This document shows positions 30,729-43,539 of a DNA stretch of 64,000 nucleotides, in pieces. Under the pieces are notes generated by a model, which did not search any database, was not told the DNA's origin, and saw only the letters and a list, made by a program, of their open reading frames with translations. Location: assembly GCA_030063045.1 (NCBI GenBank), contig JAQSEB010000054.1, positions 1,302,001 to 1,366,000 of the forward strand, written 5' to 3'. The stretch comes from Pratylenchus scribneri. Lineage: Eukaryota; Nematoda; Chromadorea; Rhabditida; Pratylenchidae. How positions within the stretch are numbered: position 1 is the stretch's first letter; every line of letters starts with the position of its first letter. The translations under genes and the position numbers were made by a program.

Positions 30729-33244
30729 TTAAAATTTTTCCACGAATTGGCTATCATCTCCTTTCGGTTCATTCAATGCCCATGGACTGTTTTGACCAAA
30801 ACCATTAGGATTTGACTGGCCAATGAAACCAGTCCAGGGTCTCGGCCGAATCCTGGCTAACACTGCGAAAATGATGTTCAAAATGAAAAGCAATGCACCA
30901 TAAACAAAAAAGATACGAGACCACTGAAAGGGGGATTCATTTTTTGTCGAATAAAAGGGATAAAATTAATACTTGAATGGCCAAAAGGGCCTTATCCTCG
31001 GCGGCTGCTACCCAAGAAATGACTAAAGGTTGAACCAAGGTGATAATATAATTAATAAGTGCAAATAGGGCCAAAATAAAATGGGCATGCTGCCGGGCAA
31101 TCTATGAAAATTTAAAGACGCATATATCATTTTCAAAATATATTTTCCTGACCACTTGACAATTTTGCGCCAATGCCACAAAACCGGCTCCATTTGCACA
31201 AAGCACAAGAATAATAGCAGTTTGAGCGAGAAGACGACTTGCCGAGGGGCAAAATCCCAGAATTGTATAACAGAACACATTGATTAATTGGCAAATAAAT
31301 GTGAACCACACAATTCTGACACGCAAAGGCACGCAGGATATTCGCTCCAACATAGGGACTAGCAATTTGGAGAAAATGGCAAAACAATAGGGCACAGCAA
31401 CCCAAATTCCAGTAGATTCCACTTTGTAATCCAGAACCTAAAATAAGTTTAATTTAGAAGATGAAAAATTATACGACTTCTAAGTGCATTTGAGGTGATT
31501 TTTGATTTCCTTAAATATATGCTATACTATGCCTGCTATTTTTTTCAAAAAGGAAATGGAGGGAGGGGAAGTTGAAAATACCCATATTGTACTCGATTAT
31601 CCCAACCTTGTTCATATATGTGGGCCCATATTGTGCGAACATCCAATATGCAAGTCCTGAACCAATTCCACTGGAAATACATGCCCAAACTGCCGAATCA
31701 CTCAACATCCTCAAATATGGCACCCTTTCCGCCTTTTCTGGCCTCCCACTTTGGTCGTTGGCAGCAGCCAAATCGGAAGCCTCCTTTCGAGAAATAAAAG
31801 GCGATTGGGACGGATTGTTCCGATAAAGAGTGAAGAAAAGGAGGAATAATATGAGGGAAATGAGGCCAAAAAGGTAATAAGCCGAACGCCAGCCCCATGT
31901 TGATTCGCAAAGCCAACCAGTGATTGGCATCGTCAAAATAATGCCCAACTAAAAGTAAAAATAAAATTGGAATTTTGTGAAATGTTATTAAATTATTTGG
32001 AGGCAAGTATAAAAGATAAACCCCCATAAAAGGACAAACTCTTTATATATTCTAATATCGTATTTTTGGCAAATGCATAAATGTATTTTTATGTACCAAA
32101 AATCCCTACCCAATTTTTTTTAGAAAAAGTAAAGAAAAATGATATAAAACTATGCTTTTTAAATGGAATTAGTTTAAAGCTTTTATTGTTAGATTTTTGC
32201 TTTAAAATATTCGAAAGTTGATTTCCTCGAGCCCATATTCCATTTTATTTCGTTCAAATTTACTTTTTTCCCGTTTCATTTTTTACCTGCATATAAAGAG
32301 AAAGCAAAGTTAAGAATAGCGCATGCTCCCGACGAGCCGAATTCGCCCAATGATGGGTGATTTGACTCATGGCGGGCTAAAAATTTCAGATTAGCCAATA
32401 GGTATCCACTTAGCCAATGGATATTGGCTTACCATAGCCGGCATTAAACAAAGGCCTTGGATAATTCGAATAGCCAATAATGCCCAGAATCCGCCAATTG
32501 AAAAAAGGAAAGGAAGAAGGACAGTAACAAGTCCGGAGAAGAGGCCAAATGCAGAGAATACGATACGAAGGCCTAAGGCTGAAATCAACAAGGGCACAGT
32601 ACCAATGGCAGCAATTCCACCGATAGCGGTACCTGCCAACAATATTCCTTGCTGACCAGATGTAAAATTGGCATCTGGCGACATGCAAATGATGGTGAAA
32701 TTGAGTAGCAATGAATTGGAGGAGATAGCCTTTAAAATCAAAGTCAAATTGAATATACAGTAAATGTGATGGTTAGGGAATAAATTCTCCATAATACAGA
32801 GAGGTATCATTCAGAATTCTTATGCGATATTCTTTCTCACAGATGATTAACAAACAAAATTGATTCCAAAGAATGTTGACTATTCTAATTTATTCTCCAC
32901 AAATAGATTTCATTTTGGAAGCTAGAAAATTATATATTTTTTACTATAAAAAGACGATTTTTTATCGAATATTAAAGGGAATTTTATTATTTCGGAAATG
33001 TTCATGACCCCAGGGTCAATGATCTCAAAAATTCAATTAGAGCCAAAATTTGTAAAAAAACATATATGTACCCCAAAATTTTTTTTTTGAATGAAAAACA
33101 TACAGTCATGCAAAGCATTGAGAGAAGTAACATAACGAATCGGGAATTATTCTGTAGCAATGGCATCCGAAATGATTTGTCCCCTTCGGGGGATTTGGCT
33201 AATTTTGTGTCAAATTCCATTGGGAACACTTTTTGATTGGACAT
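30729..33244 (-). CDS. SLC17-family anion transporter (MFS)
   Basis: Seven phase-0 exons on the minus strand (33104-33244, 32433-32729, 32287-32376, 31607-31948, 31153-31437, 30973-31101, 30729-30923) encode 492 residues. After a short cytosolic N-terminus come about 12 hydrophobic segments: RFVMLLLSMLCMTAISSNSLLL (TM1), GQQGILLAGTAIGGIAAIGTVP, FWALLAIRIIQGLCLMPAM, then ILTMPITGWLCESTWGWRSAYYLFG, which is the SLC17 motif after TM5, and IGSGLAYWMFAQYGPTYMNK. The C-terminal half ends WSRIFFVYGALLFILNIIFAVLARIRP plus a soluble tail. The family includes sialin, vesicular glutamate and nucleotide carriers and Na/phosphate carriers. Substrate cannot be assigned here. The usual family arginine motifs after TM3 are weak, so I keep to family level. 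It is tail to tail with unc-5 (379 bp between stops). Introns 1 and 3 are 374 and 338 bp. Confidence 0.85.
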
Positions 33245-33985
33245 TTTTGCTGGAAAGTATGGATTATAGAAAGTATATTAAGAACAATTGTTATCTTAGA
33301 CTTTGGCCCAACGGAACTTTAACGGATTATTTCGAGACTATAAAAAACTCTACTCTACACATTGGTCTGATCCGAAGAGATTTGTGGATTGAAAGAAACC
33401 ATATTGAAAGATTTGTTTGCTGTCCAGTAAATAAAATTACTTGAATTTTTTGATAATTTTAAGGCAAAAAATGTATTTGGAAAGCAAAATGGAAGAAAAA
33501 CGAAAGGTCATAAAAATTGTACTGATAAAAATGAAATTTTCTGGAAGGAACGCACTGGAAGAAATTGACTTTTCCCTGTGCTATTTTATTCAATTTATGT
33601 TTTGATGATTGGCTTTCTAATTGGAAATAGTTTGTGGCTGTTGAAGCAAGTAAAAACTTTCATTTCTTAAAATCTTAAATCCATAAAAAATTATGCAAAA
33701 ATAATAACGATGCTTCTGTTGGCTACACAATACACAACTTTAGGCAAATTGGTAAAATTTGTAAACAGCGAAAATGGAGTATGACTGTCGAATTTTTATG
33801 GCAAAATAATGGCTAAGAAATGGCAATTTGAGAGAGAATATGGTAACTAAATATTTAGAGATTTATATATTTGAAGGGAATAAATTTATAGTACTCTCTT
33901 AGGGGAAATGGGAAGGGTTGGGCAAAAATGTGTTGAATTCATTCATCCATCTTTTCTTCTTTCGTTAAGTCAATTTTTTTCAAAT
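33245..33985. other. Intergenic region
   Basis: AT-rich sequence without a recognisable gene. A plus-strand open frame over 33160-33444 is partly antisense to the first SLC17 exon and is not considered real. Confidence 0.5.
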
Positions 33986-36900
33986 TCATTGTTGACCATA
34001 ATACATCCCTCCGGGTTTGTTGAATTGACTCCATTGGGCGTCACCAACACCATCAGCCTTTGGTTGAATTCCAGTAGTAGCAATTTGTGCCGGATTCATT
34101 TGCGGTTGACGGAGTTGATAATTACCCGATGATGGCCTGCAAATCAACATGAATATAGGCTTGCAAAATAAAATATCGCACCCTCCCGATTGTTGTTGCT
34201 CCACCAGTCGCCATTCTTCTCTAGTCACTGGTTGTCCGGTACTCGGATTCAATTTTGTCTCTTTAACATATTGGACAGGACGGCCATGGGCATCAACAAA
34301 AATTTTTCCATTGCCAGCTGCAGCCGATGCTTGCTGCTGTTCTTCCAAAGATTGCTGACGTAATGGAAATTCGCCTAGTTTTATTTTGGCTAAATTTTCG
34401 AGGCCACTGGTCTCTTCGTTAGTATTCAATGGGACTTCTCCACTTTGTTGCACAATTCGGGTATTTCTCGAAGGCAAATTGTGAGCATTTCCGGCACTTG
34501 ATTGTGGTCGGACGCCTGAAAATTTATCCATCAAATAGCCCAACTTATCTCACTCACGGTTTCGGTTATTTTTATTTCTCATTTATTCATTTTACGATAT
34601 TCATTTCCCACCTTGCCGATAGTCGATGCCCCCTGGCTGATTAAATTGGGTCCATTGTTGTAGATCTGCTGAAGATCCTAATTGCCTCTTTTCCTCAACC
34701 TTCTTTATTTTAGACGGTTGTTGCTGCTTTTGGCCCATTGGCCTGCCTTCATAAAATTCATAATATTTTTGTTGCTGTTCTACTTGTTGTTGCTGTTCTT
34801 GACGTTGAGTTAGTGGCTGTTTGGCAGGCACAATTCCACCTTGATGAATTTTTGGCGGATTCACTATCAATTGATAGTTTGGCTGTTGGACATGCTGACA
34901 TTAAAAAAGGGAAATTAAAATTTACTTTTATTCTCCATAGGAATATTCAAATTCGATGAAATTAGATGATAAAATTCTTAATTGCCGTTTCGATAAAGCT
35001 AATAAGACTAAAATAGTCAGTGTAAAACTGTAAATAAACTATTCGATTAAATGTTTTCGTATTATTTCACATCCATTTTTTTATGTTTATTTGATTAATG
35101 ATTATCAACCAATTTATAAGCGAAAAATGAGAAAAAAATTTTAAGGCCTGACAAAAGACTACGGTATCGGTAGGGCCTCTAGCAATTTGTTCATAATTCA
35201 TTTCATAGCTCATATCTTTCTTCGCGAATTAAATAACCTCTGTCACTTTTAGCTTTTTTTTCCATTAGATAATAGGTAGTAGAATGATAAAATGATTCAA
35301 ACCAGACCAGACGATTTTAATTATATTAGTTCATAATCTCTATCAAATTAAATAAACACAAAACGAACAAATTGTTGGCCTTGACTCGCTCTTTGCTGTT
35401 GCTGATTTTGGCCAACATAATCAATGCCACCTGGCTGTGTAAATTGAATCCATTGGCCTCCTTCAGTATTTTGTCCTGTTGCTTGATCCTGTTCTCTATC
35501 TTTTTGATAATGCAATGGATTTGTTTGCATTTTTGGTTGTTGATGAATTTGCTGCATTTTGCGACTGAAAGTACCGCCGCCTCCTTGACCATAAGCAATT
35601 TGTTGACTTTGTTTTAGCTGATTATATTGAACATTTTGCGGTGCAGAAGGCTGCGTTTGTTTTGGTGCCATTTGCTGTTGACTGTCTTCTTTTATTTGCT
35701 CATTTTGTTGGCCACTTTGCTGTGTCATTTGGTCAACATTTTGTTGTTCCACTCTTTTCTGTGGGATTTGCCCTCCAGCAAATTTTTGTTGTCCTACAGT
35801 AACAGGTTGTTGCGTTGATTGATGAAATTGCTCTTGGCTGGTCTTCTGTTGCGGAACATCTTGTTCCGTTTTGAATTCAGCTTGTTGCGGTTGGGTGCGA
35901 TCTTGTTGTTGAATTTTTTGGCCAAAACTTTCTCCTTGCTCTTCCTCTTGTTTTTTCACTCTTTCAGTTTCATTTTGCAATTTCTGTCCATTCATTTCGA
36001 ATCCTCCGGCCACTTTACTTCCATCTCTTTTCACCCAAAATGGCGGCTGGGGTTGGAGAACTTTTGACCAGGCTGGCGCAAATAAGGATCGGTCCAATGA
36101 TCGTGCCTCTCCCCGGCCTTGTTGTTCCATTCTTTGCCTCGCCCACTGTGGAATATGGGGTGGAAAATGACGGGGACGATGAAATGCCAAATGTTCACCC
36201 CCGGTCTGCGTGGCGTGTAGAGTTGGGTGATGTCCACCGTAATAACCGTCCCGCACACGATTGCCCAAAATCCAGCTTTCACCTTCCACCTGTAATGTGA
36301 AAGGAAAAAGCACTTAATTCAAATAAAAGGAGAGAATATTGAATCTATTCTATCTATATGGGAATTTTGATGTAAAATTTTTTTAAACCTATTTATGATT
36401 TATATTCTTTGGAATTCTAATTTGGTATTCTATGAAAGATGCCCGTCAAATTACTTTCATTGGATTAACATATCCTTCTGGTGGTGGAGCCTTTCGTTCA
36501 TATTCTTTCCTGGGTCCAATTGTAACCGAGAATTGGACAGGTTCCTCCGGTTTCGGCTCAGGGCGGACCTTCATTGGTAAAAAGAAATTTAATTAAAGTT
36601 TATCTCAACATTCGAGTGCACAATTCGCATTTATTAACGTTTTCTTATCAAAATTTAATCAGAATTGTTCATATAAATCCCACCGTAATATGGTCAGGCT
36701 TGAAACCGCCAGGCCCATAGAGTAGTGCAAATGTTCGTTTCTCTTCATCCGTTAAAGGATGTTCGGCCATAATTCTCTGATTGCTCAATGTATCGCCAAC
36801 CCAATATTGCGAGTCTAACTCGTTTAGACCTTGTGCTTCGGCAATATTCAATGGGGCATCCGGGTCAAATGTTATATGGCCGCAAAGGCGGAAACTTTTC

Positions 36901-39900
36901 CTCGGTGGAAGGGGTTGGTAACCCTATAATGCAATGCTCATTATTTAATTAGTAATTATGTCATGGATCCAAACAGAATAATCTAACGAAATCCTTCAAC
37001 CTGATAATTTTGCGCATCTTCCGCGCTCAACGGTCGTGGTGGCCTCTCGCCTGGCATTGTAGTGTAATCAAGCCCGAAGAAATCTCCTCGACGCCGAGGC
37101 GGTCCCCAATGTAAATCACGCCGAGATTGCCTCTCAGTGTGGGGTTCACCCACATTAGCATATGGGTCAAATTGTTGATGGTCGACAAAATCCATTCCTC
37201 CAAAAAGGTAACCATGCTCTGCGGAACCAGGCACGGGACTGTAATGTAAAATAAAAATAGGAAAATTGAATGAGATTTATATAATTCTTCGTTATTCCTA
37301 ATATTTTGTCAAATAAAGATTGCATTCTTTGTTGGAAAACTTTATGTTAAATGAAATACATACGATCAAAAATTATCAAGAATTCTATCAATATGCCATA
37401 TTAGCCATCATTCACCTATGGTGCCGTTTCCGCTGCTCACTCTCGGCTCTTCGCCTCTCAAGATTAACTTTTTGTGCATAGGCCAAATGATCGCCCCAAG
37501 AAGGTCCAGTCGTAAATGAGGGCGGCATTTGGCCATCCAGGGCCCAATCGTCTCCATATACGGCCTCCCAACCAATGGAACTTGGGGAATAATATTGCGA
37601 AAATGCACCGTTCCTTTGTGGTTGGAAATGCTGATATTGATAGTAATTTCTGGGTGAATGGCCATCCCATTCTGGGGGAGGATGTTGTTGATCGGCGGAC
37701 ACGTAAAGAGGCTCTTGATAATTAGGATGTCCTCTTTGCTGATATAGAGCACCACCATCTTGCTGCTCCCATTTATCGCCATATTGCTAAATGATTAAAA
37801 AGTTCGTTAAAATTCTCATCCTTTGATTAATGATTGAATGATTATCAGTCTATGTTTGAAACTACAATTAAGGCAAAAATAAACTCAATTACATCTTTTG
37901 CATGAATAATTAAGAAATAAATGAACGGACTATGGAATAGAATTATATTATAATAATCCATTTACTATTTGCATTAATACTTAATAGGAAGAAATTAAAG
38001 TATTGGATAATTCACTGGCTATCAGTCTATTTTCTATCTAGAAGAAAATAAAATTTAGAGAGAATGCTTATTTTTGTATAAAATTGGGCATGCACTAAAT
38101 TAACAAATTCTGATCACATGTAAAGGCTTTTTATGTCCATAAGGCTGTTGTTGTAGCGGTGGCCATCCCCCATGTCGATTGCCATATGCTTGCTGTTGCT
38201 GTTCATTCTTCAGGGTTACGGGATCGGCTTCGGCCAATTGCATTTCGGGCGGCGGTTTATCATCCTCATTCTCCTCCACCGGTTTCAGACCATCCCCCTG
38301 TTGTGGTTCGTGAATTTTTTGGACATTTCCTCCTTCTCTTTTTTGTTCATAATAGATGGTGGTGGCTTGTTGCGGTTGTTGTTTTGGCCTATCCTTCTCT
38401 CCGATCTCCATTGACGGCTGCTTTTGTTGCTGATTAAGGAAAATTCAAATTAATCATAATTAATTAATTAATTCTGTTATGTATACTTTTTTCCATAATA
38501 AAGATCTCTCCTATATATTTTCTGCTAATAAAAATTATTAATGAGCCAATTCCTCTTACCGTATTTTCCATTTTCTGCCCATAATGGATTGTATTAGGCT
38601 CATCATTTTGTGAATCCCTTCCCCTTTGTTGTTGCCCTTTCTGTTGCTGATTTGCTGCTTGAAGCACATTTTGATGTGGAGTAGGTACAGTATGAGCTTC
38701 TCTGTTTTCATCAGCAAATGAAGTTTGTTGTTGGCCTAAAGGCATTGTGATTGATTGCGATTGAGGCAGTTGTAATTGGGATTGTTGGCCTTCTTTCGGC
38801 TTTCCATAATCCTCCTCAAATTTGGTAGTTCTAATTTGTTGATTGCTTTGATGGAATTTGTTGCTTTGGACTTGAGGTTGGCCCTTGGCAATTTGGTGGA
38901 ATTGAGGCTCCGTTTCGAGTTGCTTCATTTGTTGTTGGTATTCGGGCTGATTTGGTAATTTTGGTTGTGAATGACCATTTTGTTGTGGTTGCTGATCACT
39001 GTTCCAGCTATATTCCTCATAATAATTCTAAATACAAAATAACAATTTAAAAAGCCATACATGGATTGAAGTATCCGTTTTTAAAGGATCCAACTAATTT
39101 ATGATCTTTATTAATAAAACATGTTCTATTCATCTCTTTATTGTTAGGTTCGATTCCTTTTTCGAGTATTATTGAATATGATTAATGATTAAATTAATCA
39201 CTAGGATTAATAATATTAATACATCACACAAAAACATTAGAATCTGACTCTAAGTTGCTAGCCCATATTTGGCAAAATAAATTGAATGGAGTTTTTAGAA
39301 TAATATAAAATGATTGCAACACCATTTTAACCAAATTCGCTATTTACCTGATTAATCTGTTGCGACTGCTGGCTTTGCGGCGTCGAAGGAGCAGCTAATT
39401 TTTTTGATTGGACATTCAACTGAGTTTGTGGTTGCTTTCCTGCCATAGGCTGTTGGAATTGTTGGCCCGACATTCGTGAATATTGTTGTGGATGTTTTTG
39501 TCGCGAAATTTGCTGAGTTGGTGGCGACTCAATTACCGGTTGTTTTTCAGGCAAAAATTGACTCCACTGGCCACTCGGCTGCTCCACTCTTGGTTGCTGC
39601 ATTTTTGACTGGGTTTGAGGCTGACCAGCGCCTATTTGTTGGAAGTGCTGCTCGCCTCTGGGTTTTTGTTGGCCAATGACCGATTTGTTGACAGAATATT
39701 GAAACTGATGGGGTGGCAGTTGTGGCGCCTTTTGGTGCTCTCTGAATTGTTGCTGCGTTGTTTGGTGTTGCTGATGAGGGGGCAAAAATGTGGGGCCAGA
39801 GTTGGGTACTTTCTCGACCTGCAAAAGGAATACAGATTTGAAGACAAAAAATACGATTAGTTATGTGATTAGCCGATATTCCTAAGAATTTTTATCTGTT

Positions 39901-40842
39901 AAATTCGTCTATTCTTTTGTTAAAATAAACTGACAGCAGATGTTGACCCCCTGCTAATCGGCACCAATTCACTGACCACTGTTTCGATGGTGTAACTCTG
40001 CTGGGTTTGTCGGTTCCATCCGGGCTGTGATTCCCACCCTAGGGCAGCCTTCTCCTTCATCAATTCCGCCGCCATTCTCTCCAATTGCGCATCATCCACA
40101 ATTCCCTGGGGCGCCGGAATCTTTGGGAAATTTGTCGGCCAATTGCCTGATTCTGTTCTTGAATATTCTTCCGTTCGAGAATTATTCGTAATCCTTTGAT
40201 CACTACTGCCACCTATTGTGCCGGTAGAATATTGTTGCTGAAATTGCGGAGGTAGACGACTTTGAGTGCCGCCACTTTTATAGACTGCCTGTTGGCCCGA
40301 GCTAGCTGGGTGGGTCTGCGTGGCCATTTTTTGATAATATTGTTGGCCTGCTCCAGAATGGGGTTCGTGTACAGTTTCCCTTAAATATATGGAAATGCAT
40401 TATGGCATAACGAAACAACAAAATTTGGTTTTTTCAAAACATTTCTCTGTCTTCGCTTTTTAATTTGACTTGAAAGAGAAATTTTTGAATTGAATCCACT
40501 TGATCATAGGAAGAAGCAATAATAGCCAGCCACCCCGAATGATTTTTCATGGGTTGGGGAAAAATGGGCAAAAAAGAGTGAGAATGAGAATATGAAACTC
40601 ACTCTCAATCACAATTATTGATGGATTGGACCTTCATCCGCCCTTCAACCCTCTGATTTTATTCCATTTAAGCCAAAATCTATCAATCATTATTTTTCAA
40701 TGGACAAAATAAGATCAACCATTTTTCTCTCTATATTTTTGGATATTTGGTTTTTAGCAAGTAATTTAATTTAAAAATGCGCTGAAATATTATTGTGATA
40801 CTTCTCCTTGATTTTATTTACTTACCTGTAATAGATCGGCAT
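33986..40842 (-). CDS. Large Gln-rich protein with repeated WxQFxxPGG motif
   Basis: ATG at 40840-40842 opens a 17-nt exon (MPIYYR). Minus-strand exons follow: 39977-40379, 39348-39818, 38560-39027, 38118-38429, 37416-37786, 37001-37238, 36684-36923, 36455-36568, and 36289 down to about 35350, all in consistent phase. Further exons 34612-34894, 34182-34515 and 33986-34136 (stop) continue the same composition; the junction near 35350-35400 is uncertain, and an in-frame stop at 35348 could instead end the protein at 1191 residues. The protein is extremely Gln-rich except for a more ordinary middle (SWGDHLAYAQKVNLERRRAE; QYWVGDTLSNQRIMAEHP; then PDHITV-VRPEPKPEEPVQF). The motif QW(T/S/I)QFxxPGG(I/M)xY occurs three times near the C-terminus (about 35440, 34640, 34010), with a partial QWSQFLPEK near 39550. 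There is no signal peptide or membrane segment. I do not recognise the family. It could be a structural or condensate-forming protein. Confidence 0.65.
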
Positions 40843-42034
40843 CGATGCTTCCTTCTCGTTCAATTTTTTGTTCGATTTTGAGAGGAGATAAAATTTTTTA
40901 AACTTTTTTGTTTTCCTTTTCTTCCGGTTTATCTGCCTTCCGATTGATCTAGAATTTAAATTCGAGATTGAAGGAAGGGAATGAATTTGCTGGAAGAAAG
41001 TGATTTGTTACTTCTCCAAAAGCCTTTGATGAAGCCGAACTGCTGGATTCTTTTCTGTTCCACACTATTTTGCCCATTCCCTTTGTGCCTTACATTTTTT
41101 GGTTTTGAAGAAGAAGCGGATGAACACCTTTTGTTCGCTTTGGATAGAGCATAGAGCCAAGTGGGAATAAAGGGAAGCAGTCAAAAGCGTGGGTGGATAA
41201 ATGTGGGACTCTGGCTGACTGGATGCAGTCTAATGGAATGGGTAGAATTGGAATTGTGGTGATCAAAGGGGAGAAGCAGTGACCGATGGAGCCTATAAAA
41301 TCCTCCTTCCTTTTGCTGAAAGCAAATGCCCCATCGAGAATTGTGGGGAGAATAAAAGGTAGAATTTGGAATAGAAGGGTTTATGGAGATTGGAGGAATA
41401 TTTGTGAGCCAAAGAAGGCTACATTTAATATTAGAATGAGTAAATTTGAAAGCTTATATCGAATAAATGTCCCATGATGTAGTATTCATTCTATTCATAT
41501 GGCGGCATTTTATTTTAAGAGCTCCATTCCGACATTTATGGGAAACCCTTTTGAAGCCGTCAATTTGATATCTCTCGAAAGTTGAAATACAACAGTTTTT
41601 TGACTACATAATTTGAGACCAATTACAGTCATCGAATGGGGCACTTGTGTGTTGCGATTTGCGATAAAGAATTTTACATAGATCTAATATAAATTAGTTA
41701 AAAAATATTATTCATTCTTCATTTCATGGTGACTATTTTTCTTTACAAAACTGGAAAATGTATATGGAAAATCGAAGTAAAGGAAATTGTGATTGTGACA
41801 GGAATTTGGGGGTTTGGGCAAAATTATGGCAACATGGTCGATTTAACGTTTCGATGGGTGACTATTTATTTTACTGATGGATTGAGGGAAAATTCGCATA
41901 TTCGAATTGGACAAAAAATTGGTGGAAGCAAGAAAAATGCATTCAATTTCAACAAAATTTCTAGGCCAATTTGCTGCATCCATATTTTTATCATTCCATT
42001 CAAAAATTCATCATTATTATAATTTTTTCGTGGA
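40843..42034. other. Intergenic region
   Basis: No supported gene. An alternative reading of the neighbouring model's last exon stays open to 41866 but looks like intron-like read-through (Leu/Phe/Ile-rich), so I did not use it. Confidence 0.4.
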
Positions 42035-43056
42035 TTAGGCAAATCGGAAACGGCCCGTCGTCTTGTAAAGCTTCCGGAGGGCTGTAGCACCGGTGTATGA
42101 GTGCGCTAAAAGAAGTAAATAAAATTGATTAAAACACTTCAATACAAAAAGCTTACGATTGGATCGAGCATGAGGCACAAAGACTCTTGAAAAAAATGAA
42201 CATTATTATTACATCCCAGCATCGAATTCCCTTTGAAAGGTTAACAATTACCCACTTGAATCATCATAGCCCAGAATTTGGGCTCTCTAACAGTGCCTTA
42301 TTAATTCTATACTAAATTTAGATTAATCTTCAAATTCCCCATATCCATTATATCTTTAATTTCGAAATCCGAATCTGATCGTTTGAAACCGCTCACCTTT
42401 CGCCATACATGAAATTACGGTTGAATGAGTGGTCCTGCGGCTTCCGCCATTCATAGGCGGAATATGAGAACCTCTGAGCAAAGTCGTCGGACTTGAGCCG
42501 ACTGGAAACATACCGGTCAAGATATTGTTGCGACCCATGTAAATATGAGCGCATTGGCAATGCTCTCTGTTATGAAAACATTAAATTAATTTTAAAATTG
42601 AATTAACATATTTTTGAATAAAATGATTCTATATTCAACATTATGTGCAAGTCATACAGTATTCTAATCCATCTAACTCTAATATAATTGCAGGACATTC
42701 GGGATCTAAATGTCTTCAAATGCCCAAATCCTTCTATAAATTTACTTTTATCCATCATTCACCTCATCATTGTAAATTCTTTTCGTTTGGTTTGAGTAAT
42801 AAGGAATCCAAGAGCTTCGAGGGGTCAAGCCCGATTCATATTTGAGTTGTTTGTATCGCCCAGGGGCTGGGTCCCTTTTCAAGGGACGCATTATTTCGCG
42901 TTGTGTATCAATGTATCGATGTTGGGAGTACGCGTTGTTGTACCAATCGTACATAAATGGTTTGTAAACGCGTTCTGTATGCACAATGCGTTCGGCCTGT
43001 CGATAATATTGGGGCAATGCCAATGATGGGGCTAACGAAGATACTGATGTGGATCG
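42035..43056 (-). CDS. Tyr/Arg-rich protein, unknown (5' end unresolved)
   Basis: Four minus-strand exons keep frame: 42763-43056 (phase 0 at both ends), 42397-42566, 42157-42185 and 42035-42105 (stop TAA at 42035-42037), 188 codons. Visible sequence includes LPQYYRQAERIVHTERVYKP, FMYDWYNNAYSQHRYIDTQR, LTPRSSWIPYYSNQTKRIY, SYLHGSQQYLDRYVSSRLKS and AYEWRKPQDHSFNRNFMYGE. It is rich in Tyr, Arg, Trp and Asn, with no signal peptide, membrane segment or family I recognise. The first exon has no ATG and is preceded by a good acceptor (CTACAG), so a start exon must lie further upstream. The 12-codon exon at 44293-44328 (MPRYHSVHDDVE) ends in phase 0 and would fit. If so, this is an isoform of the neighbouring gene. 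Confidence 0.6.
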
Positions 43057-43539
43057 CTGTAGAAATGTGTGAAGATTAATAACGACTCATTCGAGAATGA
43101 ATTTATAATGTATTTGAGTAATTATTAGGTTAAATTTATCCACTTTCAGCTTCCTTCACCCCGTGTGAGGCATAATTTAATTGTTTTATTCCTTCATATT
43201 TTTTAGTCAATTTTTATCCCATTCCAGTGCCTTTACGTCATTGTTCAATTTCAATTCCAGTTTCTTATTCAATAGCCTATGAATCTATACTCTGCATATG
43301 TAGTACTGTATAAATGGAAAAGGGCCATACAAGTCTTCTGATTCTGACCCCTTAATTATTTGATATGTTAATTAATTTTGCTTTGCTAAATGTTCTTAAA
43401 ATTTGATAAAATTCTAATCAGTATAAGTATATTAGTGTTTTGATGGGATTTTCAGAATTACATTTGTTACCGTACTATTTTCTATCGAATAAAATTTCTC
43501 TATTCTATTGAGTACATGTTCCATTAATTCCTTTTCCCC

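Noticed and set aside
33160..33444. Plus-strand open frame antisense to the first SLC17 exon
   Set aside because: It overlaps a well-supported exon on the other strand and resembles nothing.
39147..39160. tRNA T-arm-like 'ggttcgattcc'
   Set aside because: The flanking bases do not form a T-stem or acceptor stem, and no D-arm or anticodon arm lies upstream.
41866..42034. Longer C-terminus for the four-exon Tyr-rich protein in an alternative frame
   Set aside because: It would need a frame break at the 42157/42105 junction; the in-phase reading stops naturally at 42035.
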